From Monodelphis domestica (taxonomy: Eukaryota > Chordata > Mammalia > Didelphimorphia > Didelphidae): DNA of 64,000 nt. The stretch's first letter is position 1, and each line of letters begins with the position of its first letter. Shown here in pieces: positions 1 through 10,615 of the stretch. Location of the stretch: positions 227,378,872 through 227,442,871 of the forward strand of contig NC_077233.1 in NCBI RefSeq assembly GCF_027887165.1, in the 5' to 3' direction. Both the position numbers and the translations under genes were made by a program. The notes beneath the pieces are model-generated. The model had not been told where the DNA came from, made no database searches, and was given only the letters and a program-made list of their open reading frames with translations.

Positions 1-30
1 GTTGAGTAATAAATTAGTCCATCTAGGGGA

Positions 31-67
31 GTGTGTGTGTATCTGTGTGTGTGTGTATGTGTGTGTG
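31..67. repeat. (GT)n-rich microsatellite
   Basis: Interrupted GT dinucleotide run. Its first units belong to the left arm of the edge inverted repeat. Confidence 0.85.
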
Positions 68-379
68 CAAAAAGTACTATAGTTGGACATTGCTATGATT
101 CCAGATTTGAGTAGAAAGGAAAGTTGAACAGAAGGATGTTTAGGAAATTGCAAAGTACATTGATCCCAAACTAATCTTTGTCACAAAGACTCATTCCTCT
201 TCAATACAAGTATTCTGCAAGTGATATACATAGCTACTGTGGATCATAGAACACCATAATTTCAGAATCAAAATTACAAGTAACCAAAAGAAATAGAAAC
301 ATATAAACAGTCTTTAGTGTGTTAACCAACAATTACTTACATGTACATAATTGGATAATGACATGCTTGAATAGAAAGG

Positions 380-598
380 GGTAGGAAGACATATCTCCCT
401 GACTTTAAAACTTATCTCAGACATTTACTAGCCATGTGACCCTGGGCAAGTCACTTAACATTGTTTGCCTCAGTTTTCTCACCAGTATAATAAGCTGGAG
501 AAAGAAATTACAAACCACTCCAGAATCTTTGCTAAGAAAACCCCAAATGGGGTCATGAAGAGTCAGGCATTACTAAAACAACTGAATAACATAAGTAC
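380..598 (+). mobile_element. MAR1-type SINE
   Basis: Carries the diagnostic blocks of the marsupial MAR1-type SINE: 'gccatgtgaccctgggcaag', then 'cactccag...tctttgc', then the RTE-like tail 'ggggtcatgaagagtcagg'. The tRNA-like head is degraded. It sits in the spacer of the edge inverted repeat. Confidence 0.8.
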
Positions 599-795
599 AA
601 AAGGTAGGATAGTAGGATACACACACACTCCCCTAGATGGACTAATTTATTACTCAACAAGCTATCTAGTTGTGTGTCATAGTACCATATATATTTTATT
701 TTTCCAATGTGGCAGTCTTTTTTAACTGTGCTGTGGATTTCACTGAGCAGGTTTTGTAGTGTTTCTATAATTGATGTAATCAACACTGTATAGAA

Positions 796-819
796 TTCTA
801 ATTCTAACAAGAATTAGAA
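796..819. repeat. Short perfect hairpin
   Basis: Ten-base arms (796-805 and 810-819) around a 4-base loop, AT-rich. No function is apparent. Confidence 0.6.
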
Positions 820-1034
820 ACCAAGATGGATTGATTGTCTGCTAGCAACAATGGTATCCTTAAAATATAGCAAGAACTGAAAAAAAAAAAAGATCTTTGG
901 CACATTATATGGATCCTCTAGGAGGGATTTATGGGGGGAATGGATAAGAATCATATAGATTGATTGATGGATGCATTTTTATTAATATTAGCAGAGAAGA
1001 CACCCCCTGTCCAGAAAAATCAGGGACTGTAAAT

Positions 1035-1168
1035 CTGAAGACATTAAAACAGGAGGGAGCCTTAAAGGTCACCCCCCCCCCCAATGTACCTCCTCATTTT
1101 ACAAATTATCCAGGTAGTAATCAGAATTTAAACCTGAAACCAAATCCAGTATTCTTTTCATGACACCT
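1035..1168 (-). mobile_element. THER/MIR-type SINE fragment
   Basis: Matches the reverse of THER/MIR-type SINEs: 'ccttaaaggtcacc', a C tract, 'cctcattttacaaat', then 'ccagtattctttt'. Its 3' end forms the left arm of the hairpin at 1148-1207. Confidence 0.6.
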
Positions 1169-1207
1169 CAACTAAAGTAGATGTAGAGGTGTCATGAAAA
1201 GAATACT
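1148..1207. repeat. Perfect 22-bp inverted repeat, 16-nt loop
   Basis: Arm 1148-1169 is the exact reverse complement of 1186-1207, with a 16-nt spacer at 1170-1185. The left arm is the end of an old SINE; the right arm has no SINE continuation. This suggests the right arm was copied by a template switch. Confidence 0.9.
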
Positions 1208-1244
1208 ATTGATTATAGAATGCTAGAAGGTATTTGTTTTTTAC

Positions 1245-1415
1245 TTTGTACATGCATCTTCAAAAATATTTATTTGATTGAATTTATAAATAGGAAAATA
1301 AGGAGTTAAATGGCCTTTTCAGGATCAAACAACTGTCAGACCTAAGTATCAAAGCTAAGGTTACACCTTAGGTCTCCTGACCCCTGGTACAATTCACTTT
1401 CCTCTACTTTATATT
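1245..1415 (-). mobile_element. THER/MIR-type SINE fragment
   Basis: Diverged MIR-like order read in reverse: 'aggaaaataaggagttaaatgg', 'caactgtcagacctaa', 'ggtctcctgacccc'. The family assignment is approximate. Confidence 0.45.
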
Positions 1416-1609
1416 GTCTCTTTTAAGGAAAATTAGTCTAACAGGAATACATAGGATGGTTTGGAGAATTCAAAGGTTAAAGCCATGGAAAGGCAATAAA
1501 AAACTTTTAATTAATCAAATGGAAGGTAATAAAGATTTGTACTAGGATGTGGTCATGGGAATGGAAAAGAAGAACCTAATAGAAAAGAAATTTTGAGGGA
1601 GAAAATGTA

Positions 1610-1755
1610 AAGCACTTGCTAATTTACTGCATTTCCACAGGTCACTCACTTCACTTGTTTGACCTAGTTTCCTGGTATACAAAATTAGGGGCTTCAACTA
1701 GATGACTTCTGAGGTCTCCTATGCCTCTAAGTTTTTGAAATGATATAATATGATT
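1610..1755 (+). mobile_element. THER-type SINE fragment
   Basis: Ends with the THER 3' block 'caactagatgacttctgagg' followed by a pyrimidine-rich stretch and 'ctctaag'. The upstream part resembles the MIR core. Confidence 0.6.
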
Positions 1756-1887
1756 AGATAATTCAAAGATTAATGAAGTTATCACAGAACAAAAAATAAT
1801 GTATACAGCAATAGCAATATTGTTTGAAGAATAACTGTGAATGTCCATCTCCAGAATAAGAATTGATAAATAGTTTACACAATATGG

Positions 1888-1890
<3 letters not shown>

Positions 1891-1926
<36 letters not shown>
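1891..1926. repeat. (CA)n microsatellite
   Basis: About 17 CA units without interruption. Confidence 0.95.
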
Positions 1927-1929
<3 letters not shown>

Positions 1930-2019
1930 TCTTGTCAAATAGTGGTTCCTTCTTTTGTGCAAGGTGAGAAGGGAGACAGCTCAGAACTTAAAATGTAACA
2001 AAAAAATAAAACTAAATTT

Positions 2020-2540
2020 CAAAAAGTCGTCAGCTTCTCAGAATAATGGAGTGATTAACAGAGAAATTAAAGTTAGGAGCTTGCTTTTGAAGAATGGCAA
2101 TTTGTTTGTAGACATGGTGAGTTTGGGATAACCATATGATAGCAGAATGATGGGAATGTATAGCACTGAAGATTTAGATTTAGGAGTAATCAAAAATAAA
2201 AGTAGGCACCTTGAGAATAAATTAGTTCCCTAAAGGAAAGAATGTAGAGAAAGAGGAGCAAAATTCAAGGACTGAACCTTGCTGAATGTATAAAATTATG
2301 TGACTGGTAAAGAAAAAGGGCCAATGAAGAAGACAGCAGGGGAGATCACAGGAGAACCAGAATAGTGGAAGGTTATAGAAAACCAAGGATAAGAGAATTT
2401 CAAGAATCAATGAATGGTGAAGAGTGTAATTCATCAGGGATATAAAGAAAGTCAAGGATAAAAAAAAAGTATCTATTGTATTTAGCTATATGAAAGTCAC
2501 TCATAAGAGCTTTAAAAATCTAGTTTTCAGGACAATGAAA
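2020..2540. repeat. Ancient interspersed repeat, family not named
   Basis: Purine-rich text with phrases such as 'attcaaggactgaaccttgc' and 'aggagaaccagaatagtgg'. These recur in a family of ancient mammalian repeats also seen here around 20.3-22.6 kb, 27.8 kb and 50.4 kb. I cannot name the family with confidence. Confidence 0.4.
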
Positions 2541-2739
2541 ACTAAATTGCATGAAGAAAGAAAAAATTCCCAAAATGAGGGAAGATCTTTGTATACATAA
2601 TCTAACATGCATTAAACTACCAGGAACTGTCATCTATGAGATGACAGATTGGAACCAGGCATGCATGGAAATCCTGTTTTATTTCCAGAGCCTATTGCCA
2701 TTCATAAAAATGCCCTTGACAGTAACAAACTATAGAGTG

Positions 2740-3025
2740 TGGTTTTAGGCCTCCCTATGCAAATTTCCCTGGATTTCTTCAGGTGCCAATAAAAATTCCA
2801 TCTTCTATGAGGAGCCTTTCTTAATCTCCTCTTATGCTAGTGCCTTCCCACTGTTGAATACTTCCAATTTATCCTGTATGAATTTCATTTGTACATAGTT
2901 GTTTTCATATTTTCTCCTCCATTAGATTATTAGCTCCTTGAAAACAAGGACTCTTTGTATCCCTAATGCTTAGCACAATGCCTGGCATACAGTAAGCACT
3001 TAATAAATGTTTATAAACTAACTAT
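2740..3025 (+). mobile_element. L2 LINE 3' end
   Basis: Shows the marsupial L2 3' order: 'gaggagcctttcttaatctc', 'attagattattagctccttg', 'cttagcacaatgcctggcat', 'cacttaataaatgttt'. No coding portion is present. Confidence 0.85.
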
Positions 3026-3184
3026 AATTTTAATATCTCCTCATAGAATTTAAATAGCAAGATATAATAGAGTATTACTAAGAGAAATAACATGATCAAA
3101 AGCAACTAACATTTTCTATGGGACTTTTTTCTCTAATCCAGACATTTAAAAATCATGAATTAGTATAAGAATATTTCAGAAGAA

Positions 3185-3342
3185 AGAAGGCTGGATTTAG
3201 AGTTAGAGGACCTAAGTTTCTAGTCTCAGCTGATGACATTGATATGGACAAACTGTTTTTAATCATCTCTCAGTCTCATCTATAAAATGATGGCATTGAA
3301 TTAGATGGTCTCTGAGCTCTCTGCCATCTCTAAATCTGTTAT
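3185..3342 (+). mobile_element. THER-type SINE
   Basis: Ends with 'attgaattagatggtctctg' followed by 'gccatctctaaatctg', the THER 3' signature. The upstream core is diverged. Confidence 0.65.
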
Positions 3343-3716
3343 GCCCAATCTTCAGAGCCTGCACTTGCAATATCAGAATAGGTTGTCCCTCAATTCCCAA
3401 ATGTGTATGTATTCATATTGTTTATATGCAAACAACAATTATAGCAACTTCCTTTCCTTTTCTATGGATTTCCTTTTCTTCCTTCCTCCTCTTCTCCAGT
3501 GCTCTGATGATAGGCAGAGAGAAAGAGAATTCCCTCCTCATTATTATATTACCCCATCTGAACTGTCCTCTCTTCCCTCGCCCTCAACACTCCACTCTCT
3601 TCTCCAAGCCTTTGCTTTAGGATCTGTGTAATGTCTAGAATGAATTTCTTCCTCATCTCCTCCTATGGAATTTCTCTTTTCCTTTAAGACACAGCTTGCA
3701 CACCTCTTTTCTACAT

Positions 3717-4008
3717 CAGAAGTTCTTAACCTGGGATACATGGACTCCCCTTCAGTAGAGAGTCCATAAACTTCAATGGGAAAATATTATATCTGTTTTT
3801 ATTTATGTCAATCTGAGGATTTCATAACCAGGGTTCCATGAACTTTTTAAAATATATATTTTGATAACAATTTCTCAATATAATTGGTTTCCTTTGTATT
3901 CCTATTTGTTTTATTGTATGCATTTACAACATTATTTTGAGAAGAGATCCATAAAATTCACTGGACTGTCAATGGAGTCTAAGACACAATAATGGTTAAG
4001 AACCCTTG
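3717..4008. mobile_element. hAT-like nonautonomous DNA transposon
   Basis: Termini form an inverted repeat of about 15 bp: CAGAAGTTCTTAACC at the left, and the reverse complement of the right end reads CAAGGGTTCTTAACC. Internal text ('tttcaatataattggtttcc' type, 'gatccataaaattcactgg') recurs in the copies at 37.1-37.9 and 45.9-46.3 kb. The 8-bp flanks are ttctacat and ggctagat, weakly alike, and the second is only contiguous once the L1 is removed. No transposase is present. Confidence 0.65.
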
Positions 4009-4013
4009 GGCTA

Positions 4014-5338
4014 TTGAAAAACAGTATGGGAGAGATTAGGTTTAAATCAACATCTCACCCCCTATACCAAGATAAATTCAGAATGGGTAAATAACTTAAA
4101 TATAAAGAGGGAAATTATAAGTAAATTAGGTGAAAATAGAATAGTATACCTGTTGGATCTATGAGAAAGGAAAGAATTTAAGATCAAACAAGACATAGAG
4201 AATATTACAAAATATAAAATGAATAATTTTGATTACATTAAATTAAAAAGGGGTTGTATAAACAAAACCAATGCAAACAAAATTAGAAGGGAAATAACAA
4301 ATTGAGAAAAAATCTTAGTAACAAAACCCTCTGACAAAGGTCTAATTGCTCAAATGTATAAGGAACTAAGACAATTGTACAAAAAAAAAAAACCAAACCA
4401 TTCCCCAATTGATGTCAAGGGACATGAACAGACAGTTTTCAGACAAAGAAAGCAAAACTCAATAAACATATGAAAAAATATTCTAAATCTCTCATAATTA
4501 GAGAAATGGAAATCAAAACAACTCTGAAGTACCACCTCACACCTAGAAAATTAGCCAATATGACAGTAAAGGAAAATAATAAATGTTGGAGGGATTGTGG
4601 AAAAATCAGGACACTAATGCATTGCTGGTGGAGCTGTGAATTGATTCAATCATTCTGGAGGGCAATTTGGAACTTTTGCCTGCCCTTTGATCCAGCAATA
4701 CCACTGCTGGGTTTGTACCCTAAAGAGATAATAAGGAAAAATTTGTGTACAAAAATATTTATAGCTGAGCTCTTGGTAGTGGCAAAAAATTGGGAAATGA
4801 GGGAGTGTCCATAAATTGGGGAATAGCTGAACAAAGGGTGGCATCTGATGGTGATGGAATACTGTTGTGCTCAAAGGAATGATGAGCTGGAGGAATTCCA
4901 TGTGAACTGGAAAGATCTTCAGGAACTGATGCAGAGTGAAAGGAGCAGAACAAGGAGAACGTTGTACACAGAGACTGATACACTGTGGCACAATCAAATA
5001 TAATGGACTTCTCTACTAGCAGCAATGCAATGACCCAGGACAATTCTGAGGAACTTATGAGAAAGAACACCATCCACATCCAGAGAAAGAACTGTGGGTA
5101 TAGAAATGCAGAAGAAAAACATAATTGATCACATAGTTCAATGAGTATATGATTGGGGATTTTTACGTTAAATGATCACTCTATTGCAAATATTAATAAG
5201 GATATAGGTTTTGAACAATGATACATATATAACCCAGTGGAATTGCTTGTCAGCTGGGGGGGGGGGGGGGAAGGGGAGGGAAAGAACATGAATCACGTAA
5301 CCATGGGGAAATATTCTTAATTAATTAATTTTTTTTAA
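4014..5338 (+). mobile_element. L1 LINE, 5'-truncated, decayed
   Basis: This is the ORF2 C-terminal part plus 3' UTR of a marsupial L1. The frame at about 4470-4814 encodes the same C-terminal segment as the young copy at 56.8 kb, including a CWRDCGK...HCWWSC cysteine motif and '[16 protein letters not shown]'. Stops and frameshifts break it elsewhere, and about eight residues before LPFDP are missing. The 3' UTR has a 15-G run at 5256-5270. Target-site duplications are 3998-4013 and 5339-5354 (16 bp, two mismatches). Confidence 0.9.
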
Positions 5339-5570
5339 AAGAATCCCTGGGCTAGATGAAACCTTTCCTAATTTGCCCACTCCCTATCAAAATATCTCTT
5401 AGTTAACAACACTATGTTTATTTGTATTTGTTCTCTTTACAGGCATTCTGAATTTATTTATACATATACTTTTTTGTTTTGTCCTTTAGTATATCAATTT
5501 CTTAAAAGAAAGGATTATTTCATCCTTTCTATTTGTGCTCCCCCCCCCCCAGAACCTAGTCAAATCCTTG

Positions 5571-6247
5571 TGATGAATGAAACTCTCTGGAGGCTGAATT
5601 TTTAGTTTAAACTATCAATTTATTAAAATAATCCACTCATTACAATCTAACTAGCCATGGACTCCCTACAGTCCAGATACCATAGAGCTTGCAGCTGGGT
5701 GAAAAACCCACATGGTGAGCAGAGAGCTGGGCCAAGCTTCAATGGCTAGATCCACACTTCCAGGAGAGAGAGCCAGAGCAGAGACCCATGGGAGAGCAAA
5801 ATCAGCTTTTAGACCATAGGTCTGGGCTGGCAAAAAAAAAAGAAAGAAAGAAAAGAAAGAAAAAACCCTCACTTCCTGTAACCCAAGCCAATAAATCTCT
5901 CTTCCCATCTCATCACCTAGTCCCTCTCCAAGACATCCCAAGAGGTTTCTCACTAGACAACAGCCACAGAAGGAATGAAAATTCCTCCCAGGAAGTGGTA
6001 GGTCTTTCCAAGCCAAGCTACTCCTGGTCCAGGCAGGAATTTCATTACTTCATCTCTCAAAAGAGTTAGGTGGAGTTACAGCCACTCAGCTCACCCTTAA
6101 ACACATCATCTTTAAAAAGTTCTCAACCAAGGAGGACCAAACCCATTTTGATAGCCTTAGGGAGGAACAGTTTGAGCTCCAGTTTAGAATCAGGCTATTT
6201 TTCAGGAGGACAGATTTTCATATCTGTCAACAAGCACTTATTAAGCA
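5571..6247 (-). mobile_element. Probable solo LTR
   Basis: A 677-bp block interrupts the L2. It begins TG and ends CA and is flanked by CTTG at 5567-5570 and 6248-6251. A reverse-strand AATAAA lies near the left end, so it likely reads on the minus strand. The right boundary is uncertain because CTTG recurs nearby. It is a fossil with no internal retroviral region. Confidence 0.5.
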
Positions 6248-6269
6248 CTTGTACTTGGGACATAATACA

Positions 6270-6476
6270 AGCTTTTTTTTAATAAGCCCTTATCTTTCAT
6301 ATTAGAACCAAGACTGTGCATTAGTTCTAAGGCAGAGGAGGGTTAAGGCTTAGGCAATGGGGGTTAAGTGACTTGCCCAGGGTCACACAGCTAGGAAGTG
6401 TCTGAGGTCACATTTCAAGACAGGACTTCCTCTCTCTAGGTCTGGCTCACAATCCACTAAGCCACCTAGCTCCCCT
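6270..6476 (-). mobile_element. SINE1-type SINE
   Basis: Reverse-oriented SINE1: a T-rich tail, 'ggcaatgggggttaagtgac', 'ttgcccagggtcacacagct', 'aagccacctagctcccc'. It is flanked by acataata copies at 6260-6267 and 6478-6485, placing it inside the L2 tail. Confidence 0.85.
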
Positions 6477-6530
6477 CACATAATAAATATTTAATAAGTT
6501 CTTATTGATTAATCAATTGATTGATTTTTG

Positions 6531-6837
6531 AACTGGAGGGGAACAGAAGCAATAGAATAGAAACCCAAGCGAAGCTATATCTGTTTGACCCCACTACTGT
6601 TCTTCCCCTCAGTGTTCCCAGAATTCTCTCCTTCATACCTCAACCTTTATTCTTAATCTTCAAATTTCCTAAAGGGACCCCATCCCTGCTCCTTCCTCTC
6701 CTCGTCCCCTACTCCTTCACTTCTCATTAGTAGAAGCTCTTTCCAGACCAATAAAAGTTACCAATAGAACTTTGAGCCTGGAGGAGCCTCCAGGTCTTCC
6801 ACCACAGTGGCTACATTGAAAGGAAATATAACATTGT
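6531..6837. other. No recognised feature
   Basis: About 300 bp of pyrimidine-rich sequence with no repeat, gene or RNA that I recognise. Confidence 0.5.
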
Positions 6838-7062
6838 TTTTCAGTTGTTTCAGCTGTGCCTGACTTTTTAGGAACCCTTTTGGGTTTTATTGGCAAAGAT
6901 ATTTAGTGTTTTGCCCTTTTCTTCTCCAGCTCAATTGTAGAAACTGAGGCAGAGAAAAGTGACTTGCCCAGGGTCACACAAGTATCTATGGTTGAATTTG
7001 AATTCAAGTCCTCCTGAAGCCAAGCCCAGCCTTCTATCCAGTGTGCCACCTAGCTGCCCCTA
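6838..7062 (-). mobile_element. MAR1-type SINE
   Basis: Reverse MAR1: 'cagttgtttcagctgtgcct', 'cttcttctccagctc'-like block, 'gacttgcccagggtcacaca', head 'gtgccacctagctgcccc'. Confidence 0.8.
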
Positions 7063-7066
7063 CACA

Positions 7067-7985
7067 TAATGGCTACAATAGGAAGATATCATAAGCAAAC
7101 TGGAAGAACAAGTAGCATACATATTACCTATAAGATTAATGGATAGGAGAAGAATTTATGCATAAACAAGAGAAAGAAAACATTTGTGAGATATAAAATG
7201 AATAATTTTGAATACATTAAGTTGAAATGTTTTTTTACAAATAAAAATAATATAGCCAAGATTAGAAGTAAGCCAGTAAGTTGGGAAGGAAATCTTATAG
7301 ACAATTTCTCAGACCAAAGTCTCTTATCTAAAATATAAAGAGAATTTTGTCAAATATATAAGAATACAAGCCAGTCTCCAATTGATAAATGGTCAAAAGA
7401 TATGAACAAACAGTTTCTGGATAAAGAAATCAAAACTATATATAACTACTTACAAATGTTATAAATCATTATTGATAGAGAAATTAAAATCAAAACTCTG
7501 AGATATCATCTCACATCAATGAGATTGGCTAAAATGATAAAAAAGGTATTGAAGAGGTTATGGAAAAACAAAGACATTAATACACTATGGGTAAAATTGT
7601 AATCGGATCTAACTGTTTTGGAAACTAATCTGGAATTATCCTCAAAGAGTTATAAAACTGTGAATACCTTTTGATTGGAAAGATCTAGATGAAATGAGCA
7701 AACTAAGAGAACATTATATACACAATAGAAATATTATTTGAAAAAAACTACTTGTGTATGTTTGCCTCCAGAGAAGGAACTAATAAACTGAAATAAGAAA
7801 AACATAGTTTTATATATACATATATGACATGTAAATATATATGTATATATCTTTTTGTTAAATGATGCCTTCTCTAGTATGGGAAGGGGAAGGAGGGAAC
7901 TAACTGGGTATTTTAATGTAACAAACAAATAAATGAAAATTTTAAAATAATAACAATAAAGAAAAATAAATAAATGCTACATAAT
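7067..7985 (+). mobile_element. L1 LINE fragment, old
   Basis: L1 ORF2 C-terminal region and 3' UTR, heavily mutated: 'gaataattttgaatacatta', 'gataaatggtcaaaagatat', 'tgagatatcatctcacatca'. It ends in an A-rich tail at about 7930-7971. Loose flanking copies of 'aatg(g)ctaca' at 7067 and 7973 may be its target duplication. Confidence 0.8.
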
Positions 7986-8229
7986 TCAATAGATCAAACT
8001 CAATCTTCCAAAAGAATTGAGAAAATGAACCCTTTTCCCTTCTATACTGAACTGGTGGTCTAGTTTCAAACACAATAAATGGTTTTGCTGAACTGTCCCT
8101 CCCCCTTTTAAACTTTTGTTGCAAGGGACAGCTGATTGGGTAGGAGAAGGGAGTGGGAAAGAAACTAGGGTCTAGTGAAAACAAAAGATATCAAAAAAAA
8201 TGAGATTTTATTTAAAGTTCTTAATCCAA

Positions 8230-8495
8230 AAGGGTCATCTAGGTGGTGCAGTGGATAAGAGTGCCCAGCCTGGCATTAGGAAAACTCATCTCTCTGAGAA
8301 CAAATCTGGCCTCAGATGCTTACTAGCTATGTGATACTGGTCAAGTTATTTAACTCTGTTTGCCTCAGTTTCCTCATCTGTAAAATGAGCTGGAGAAAGA
8401 AATAGGAGACCACTCCAGTCTCTTTGCTAAGAGAATCCCAAATGGGGTCACAAAGAGCCGGACACAACCGAAAAGGCCGAACAACCAAAAAAAAA
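8230..8495 (+). mobile_element. MAR1-type SINE, near full length
   Basis: Head 'catctaggtggtgcagtgga', middle 'cctcagatgcttactagcta', 'gagctggagaaagaaatagg', tail 'ggggtcacaaagagccggac'. Confidence 0.9.
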
Positions 8496-9204
8496 GTAGA
8501 CTAGGGAAAGCTACGACATTAAACATTCAAATCGGTATTCTTCTACCTCAGCCTATAAAGACTGACAAACTTCAATGTTATATCTTCATACTCGATTAGC
8601 CATGCTCTGAACCCACTATCTCTGCAAAGAAATCACAGCAATGAGACTGGAAAGGAGAGAGTAATCATCACCATTCCCTTAATTCAAGTCAGAATTCTTT
8701 GGTACAATGAACTGAATATCTCCATATGCACTATAAAACATTCTTGGAATAATTCTACTTTCCACTCCTCACCTGCCATGAATCTGAATTGCAGCTTTAT
8801 GAAATATGAAGTGATTCTTCCTTTTATAGCCTTATATTCATCTTCAGATTTCTTGGCAGATAAGTCACTTGAAGCTATTTTATTATTTCCAAGAAACTGT
8901 TACTAGGTCTTTCTACATACCTTCAGTTATCAAAAAAGAGAACAGAAATAAAGCATGTCAAAAATGGATGAAAAGACCTTTTTTTCTTCCCCTAGGTAGA
9001 AAACTCTTTCTTTGAAATGTAGCTATTTTCCAGAACCTGATCTTTTGAAAGTTTCCATGCAATTATTGATTATCATTTTTCAATTGTGCTGAATATCGGG
9101 GAAAGCAAATGAGGACACATTTCTCTGCCAGGACAGGAAAACTTTACTAAAACCAGCCAGGCAAATTCCTCTACATACCAACCAATTAATCAGTCAACTA
9201 GCAA
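8496..9204. other. Repeat-poor stretch
   Basis: I recognise no repeat or coding sequence here. It contains ordinary AT-rich sequence with short homopolymers. Confidence 0.5.
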
Positions 9205-9320
9205 ACCTGTATTAAGTTAAGCTCCTGCTATGTGACAGGTATTGCTGAGCTACGAGGATGCAAAAGTAAACATCTCTTCCTTCAAGGAGTTGACCATTCT
9301 ATCAGACCATTCATGAAAGA
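9205..9320 (+). repeat. Ancient repeat fragment
   Basis: Matches the common ancient pattern 'tattaagttaagctcctgct', 'gtgacaggtattgctgagct', 'ttcaaggagttgacc', also present at 20.35, 31.85, 39.6 and 45.4 kb. The family is not named. Confidence 0.5.
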
Positions 9321-9526
9321 AAGAACCTAATGAGTCAGGGCATAGGGCAGCTAGGTGGTGAAGTAAATAGGCCTGGAGTCATGAATACCCAAGTTCAAAA
9401 ATGGCTTCAGACACTTGCTAGCTGTGTGACCCTAGGAAAAATCACTTAATTTTTGCCTCAATTTTCTAATCTGCAAAATGGGGCTAATAATAGCACCTAC
9501 TTCCTAGGGTTTCTAGGATGAAACAA

Positions 9527-9705
9527 CCCATTTGGTCAGCACAGATGCCATGCACTGCTCTACTTATCTCTGAAGATAAAAAAGATAAGATATCCTTATC
9601 CCCGAAGGCACATATTTCCATATCAGTATTGGAAGGAAAACAAAAATTGACCTTGGTGTTTGCAGAGATATTGCCAAATTGACCAGGAGCTAGCTCACCT
9701 AGGCA
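9527..9705 (+). repeat. Unclassified repeat unit, copy A
   Basis: Homologous to 11412-11565 in the same orientation. Shared blocks are 'tcagcacagatg.catg', 'ctgctct.cttat.tctgaag', 'tattggaag...aca', 'attgaccttgg', and 'ccaggag.tagct.acct'. Copy A has about 30 extra bases in the middle. No coding potential. Confidence 0.75.
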
Positions 9706-9716
9706 GGCATTCTCGG

Positions 9717-9958
9717 ATATTCTGGTGCAGTAGACAGAGTACTGGACCTGGAGTCAGGAAGACTTCATCTTACTGAGTTCAAATCTGGCCTCAGACACTT
9801 ACTAGCTGTGTGACCCTGGGCAAATGACTTAACCCTATTTGCCTTAGTTTCCTCATCTGTAAAATGAACCAGAGAAAGGAATGTCAAACTACTCCATTAT
9901 CTTTGCCAAGAAAACTCCAAATGAAGTCAAAAAGAGTTGCCAAGACTGAACAACAAAC
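9717..9958 (+). mobile_element. MAR1-type SINE
   Basis: Contains 'cctggagtcaggaagacttc', 'cagacacttactagctgtgt', 'gtttcctcatctgtaaaatg', 'actccattatctttgccaag' and a degraded RTE-like tail. Confidence 0.85.
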
Positions 9959-10152
9959 CCAGGGCTGTTATGAGCATCAGATGAAATAATAATTATAAAG
10001 CACCTGATACAAAACACTATGCAAATCTTAGCTATTATTATTATTACAAAGTCCTGATTTGCCAGCATATATTCTTCTGAAAGAGTCTTACTACATACAG
10101 GAGACAGAAAAGGACATTGTGGGCCTGGGCTATTATAGAAGCTTTCTAACAT

Positions 10153-10153
<1 letters not shown>

Positions 10154-10212
<59 letters not shown>

Positions 10213-10224
10213 GGATAGATAGAT
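10154..10224. repeat. (GATA)n microsatellite
   Basis: About 16 tetranucleotide units with one GATG variant near the end. Confidence 0.95.
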
Positions 10225-10247
10225 TAGATGTTAGAACATATATAACT

Positions 10248-10500
10248 ATATCAATTATTTTTCAGTCATGTCTGACACTTCATGATCCTATTTGAAGTTT
10301 TCTTGGCAAAGAAATGAGAGTGGTTTGCCATTTACTTATCTAATTCATTTTACATATGAGGAAACTGAGCCCAACAAGGTTAAGTGACTTGCTCAGGATC
10401 ACACAGCTAGTTAATGTCTGAGGCCATATTTGAACTCAGGAAGATGAATCTCCCTAACTTCAAGCCCAGCACTCTATCCACTGCACCACCTATCTGCCCT
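10248..10500 (-). mobile_element. MAR1-type SINE
   Basis: Reverse MAR1: 'cagtcatgtctgacacttca', 'tgacttgctcaggatcacac', 'ctgcaccacctatctgccct'. It lies between the GATA and CA microsatellites. Confidence 0.85.
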
Positions 10501-10516
10501 GACTAAATATCTGCAG

Positions 10517-10517
<1 letters not shown>

Positions 10518-10568
<51 letters not shown>
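10518..10568. repeat. (CA)n microsatellite
   Basis: About 25 uninterrupted CA units. Confidence 0.95.
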
Positions 10569-10570
<2 letters not shown>

Positions 10571-10615
10571 CATATATCTATTCTAAAACATTTTAAAAGT
10601 ATAAGAATAAAAGTC

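Larger units (their letters stand above)
1..658. repeat. 43-bp perfect inverted repeat at window edge
   Basis: Positions 1-43 are the exact reverse complement of 616-658. The arms contain a (GT)n/(AC)n run next to unique sequence (a 'cctagatgg' block), so the match is not just simple repeat. The left arm is cut by the window start and may extend further. The spacer of about 570 bp holds a MAR1 SINE. Confidence 0.9.
3540..6530 (+). mobile_element. L2 3' region split by four insertions
   Basis: L2 text runs at 3540-3716 ('caagcctttgctttaggatc', 'aagacacagcttgcacacct', 'ctacat'). It resumes at 5355-5570 ('gatgaaacctttcctaattt', 'agaacctagtcaaatccttg'), again at about 6252-6269, and ends at 6477-6530 ('aataagttcttattgatt'). 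The gaps hold a hAT-like element, an L1, an LTR and a SINE1. The pieces read as one collinear L2, so the L2 is the oldest layer. Confidence 0.75.
9345..10045 (+). mobile_element. THER/MIR SINE split by later insertions
   Basis: The head and core at 9345-9520 ('gggcagctaggtggtgaagt', 'gctaataatagcacctactt') are followed, after an insertion, by the tail at 9960-10045 ('agggctgttatgagcatcag', 'atgaaataataattataaag'). Together they read as one SINE split by unit A and a MAR1. Confidence 0.6.

Noticed and set aside
5666-6069. Frames of 93 and 116 codons on opposite strands
   Set aside because: They fall within the probable solo LTR and have no recognisable protein.
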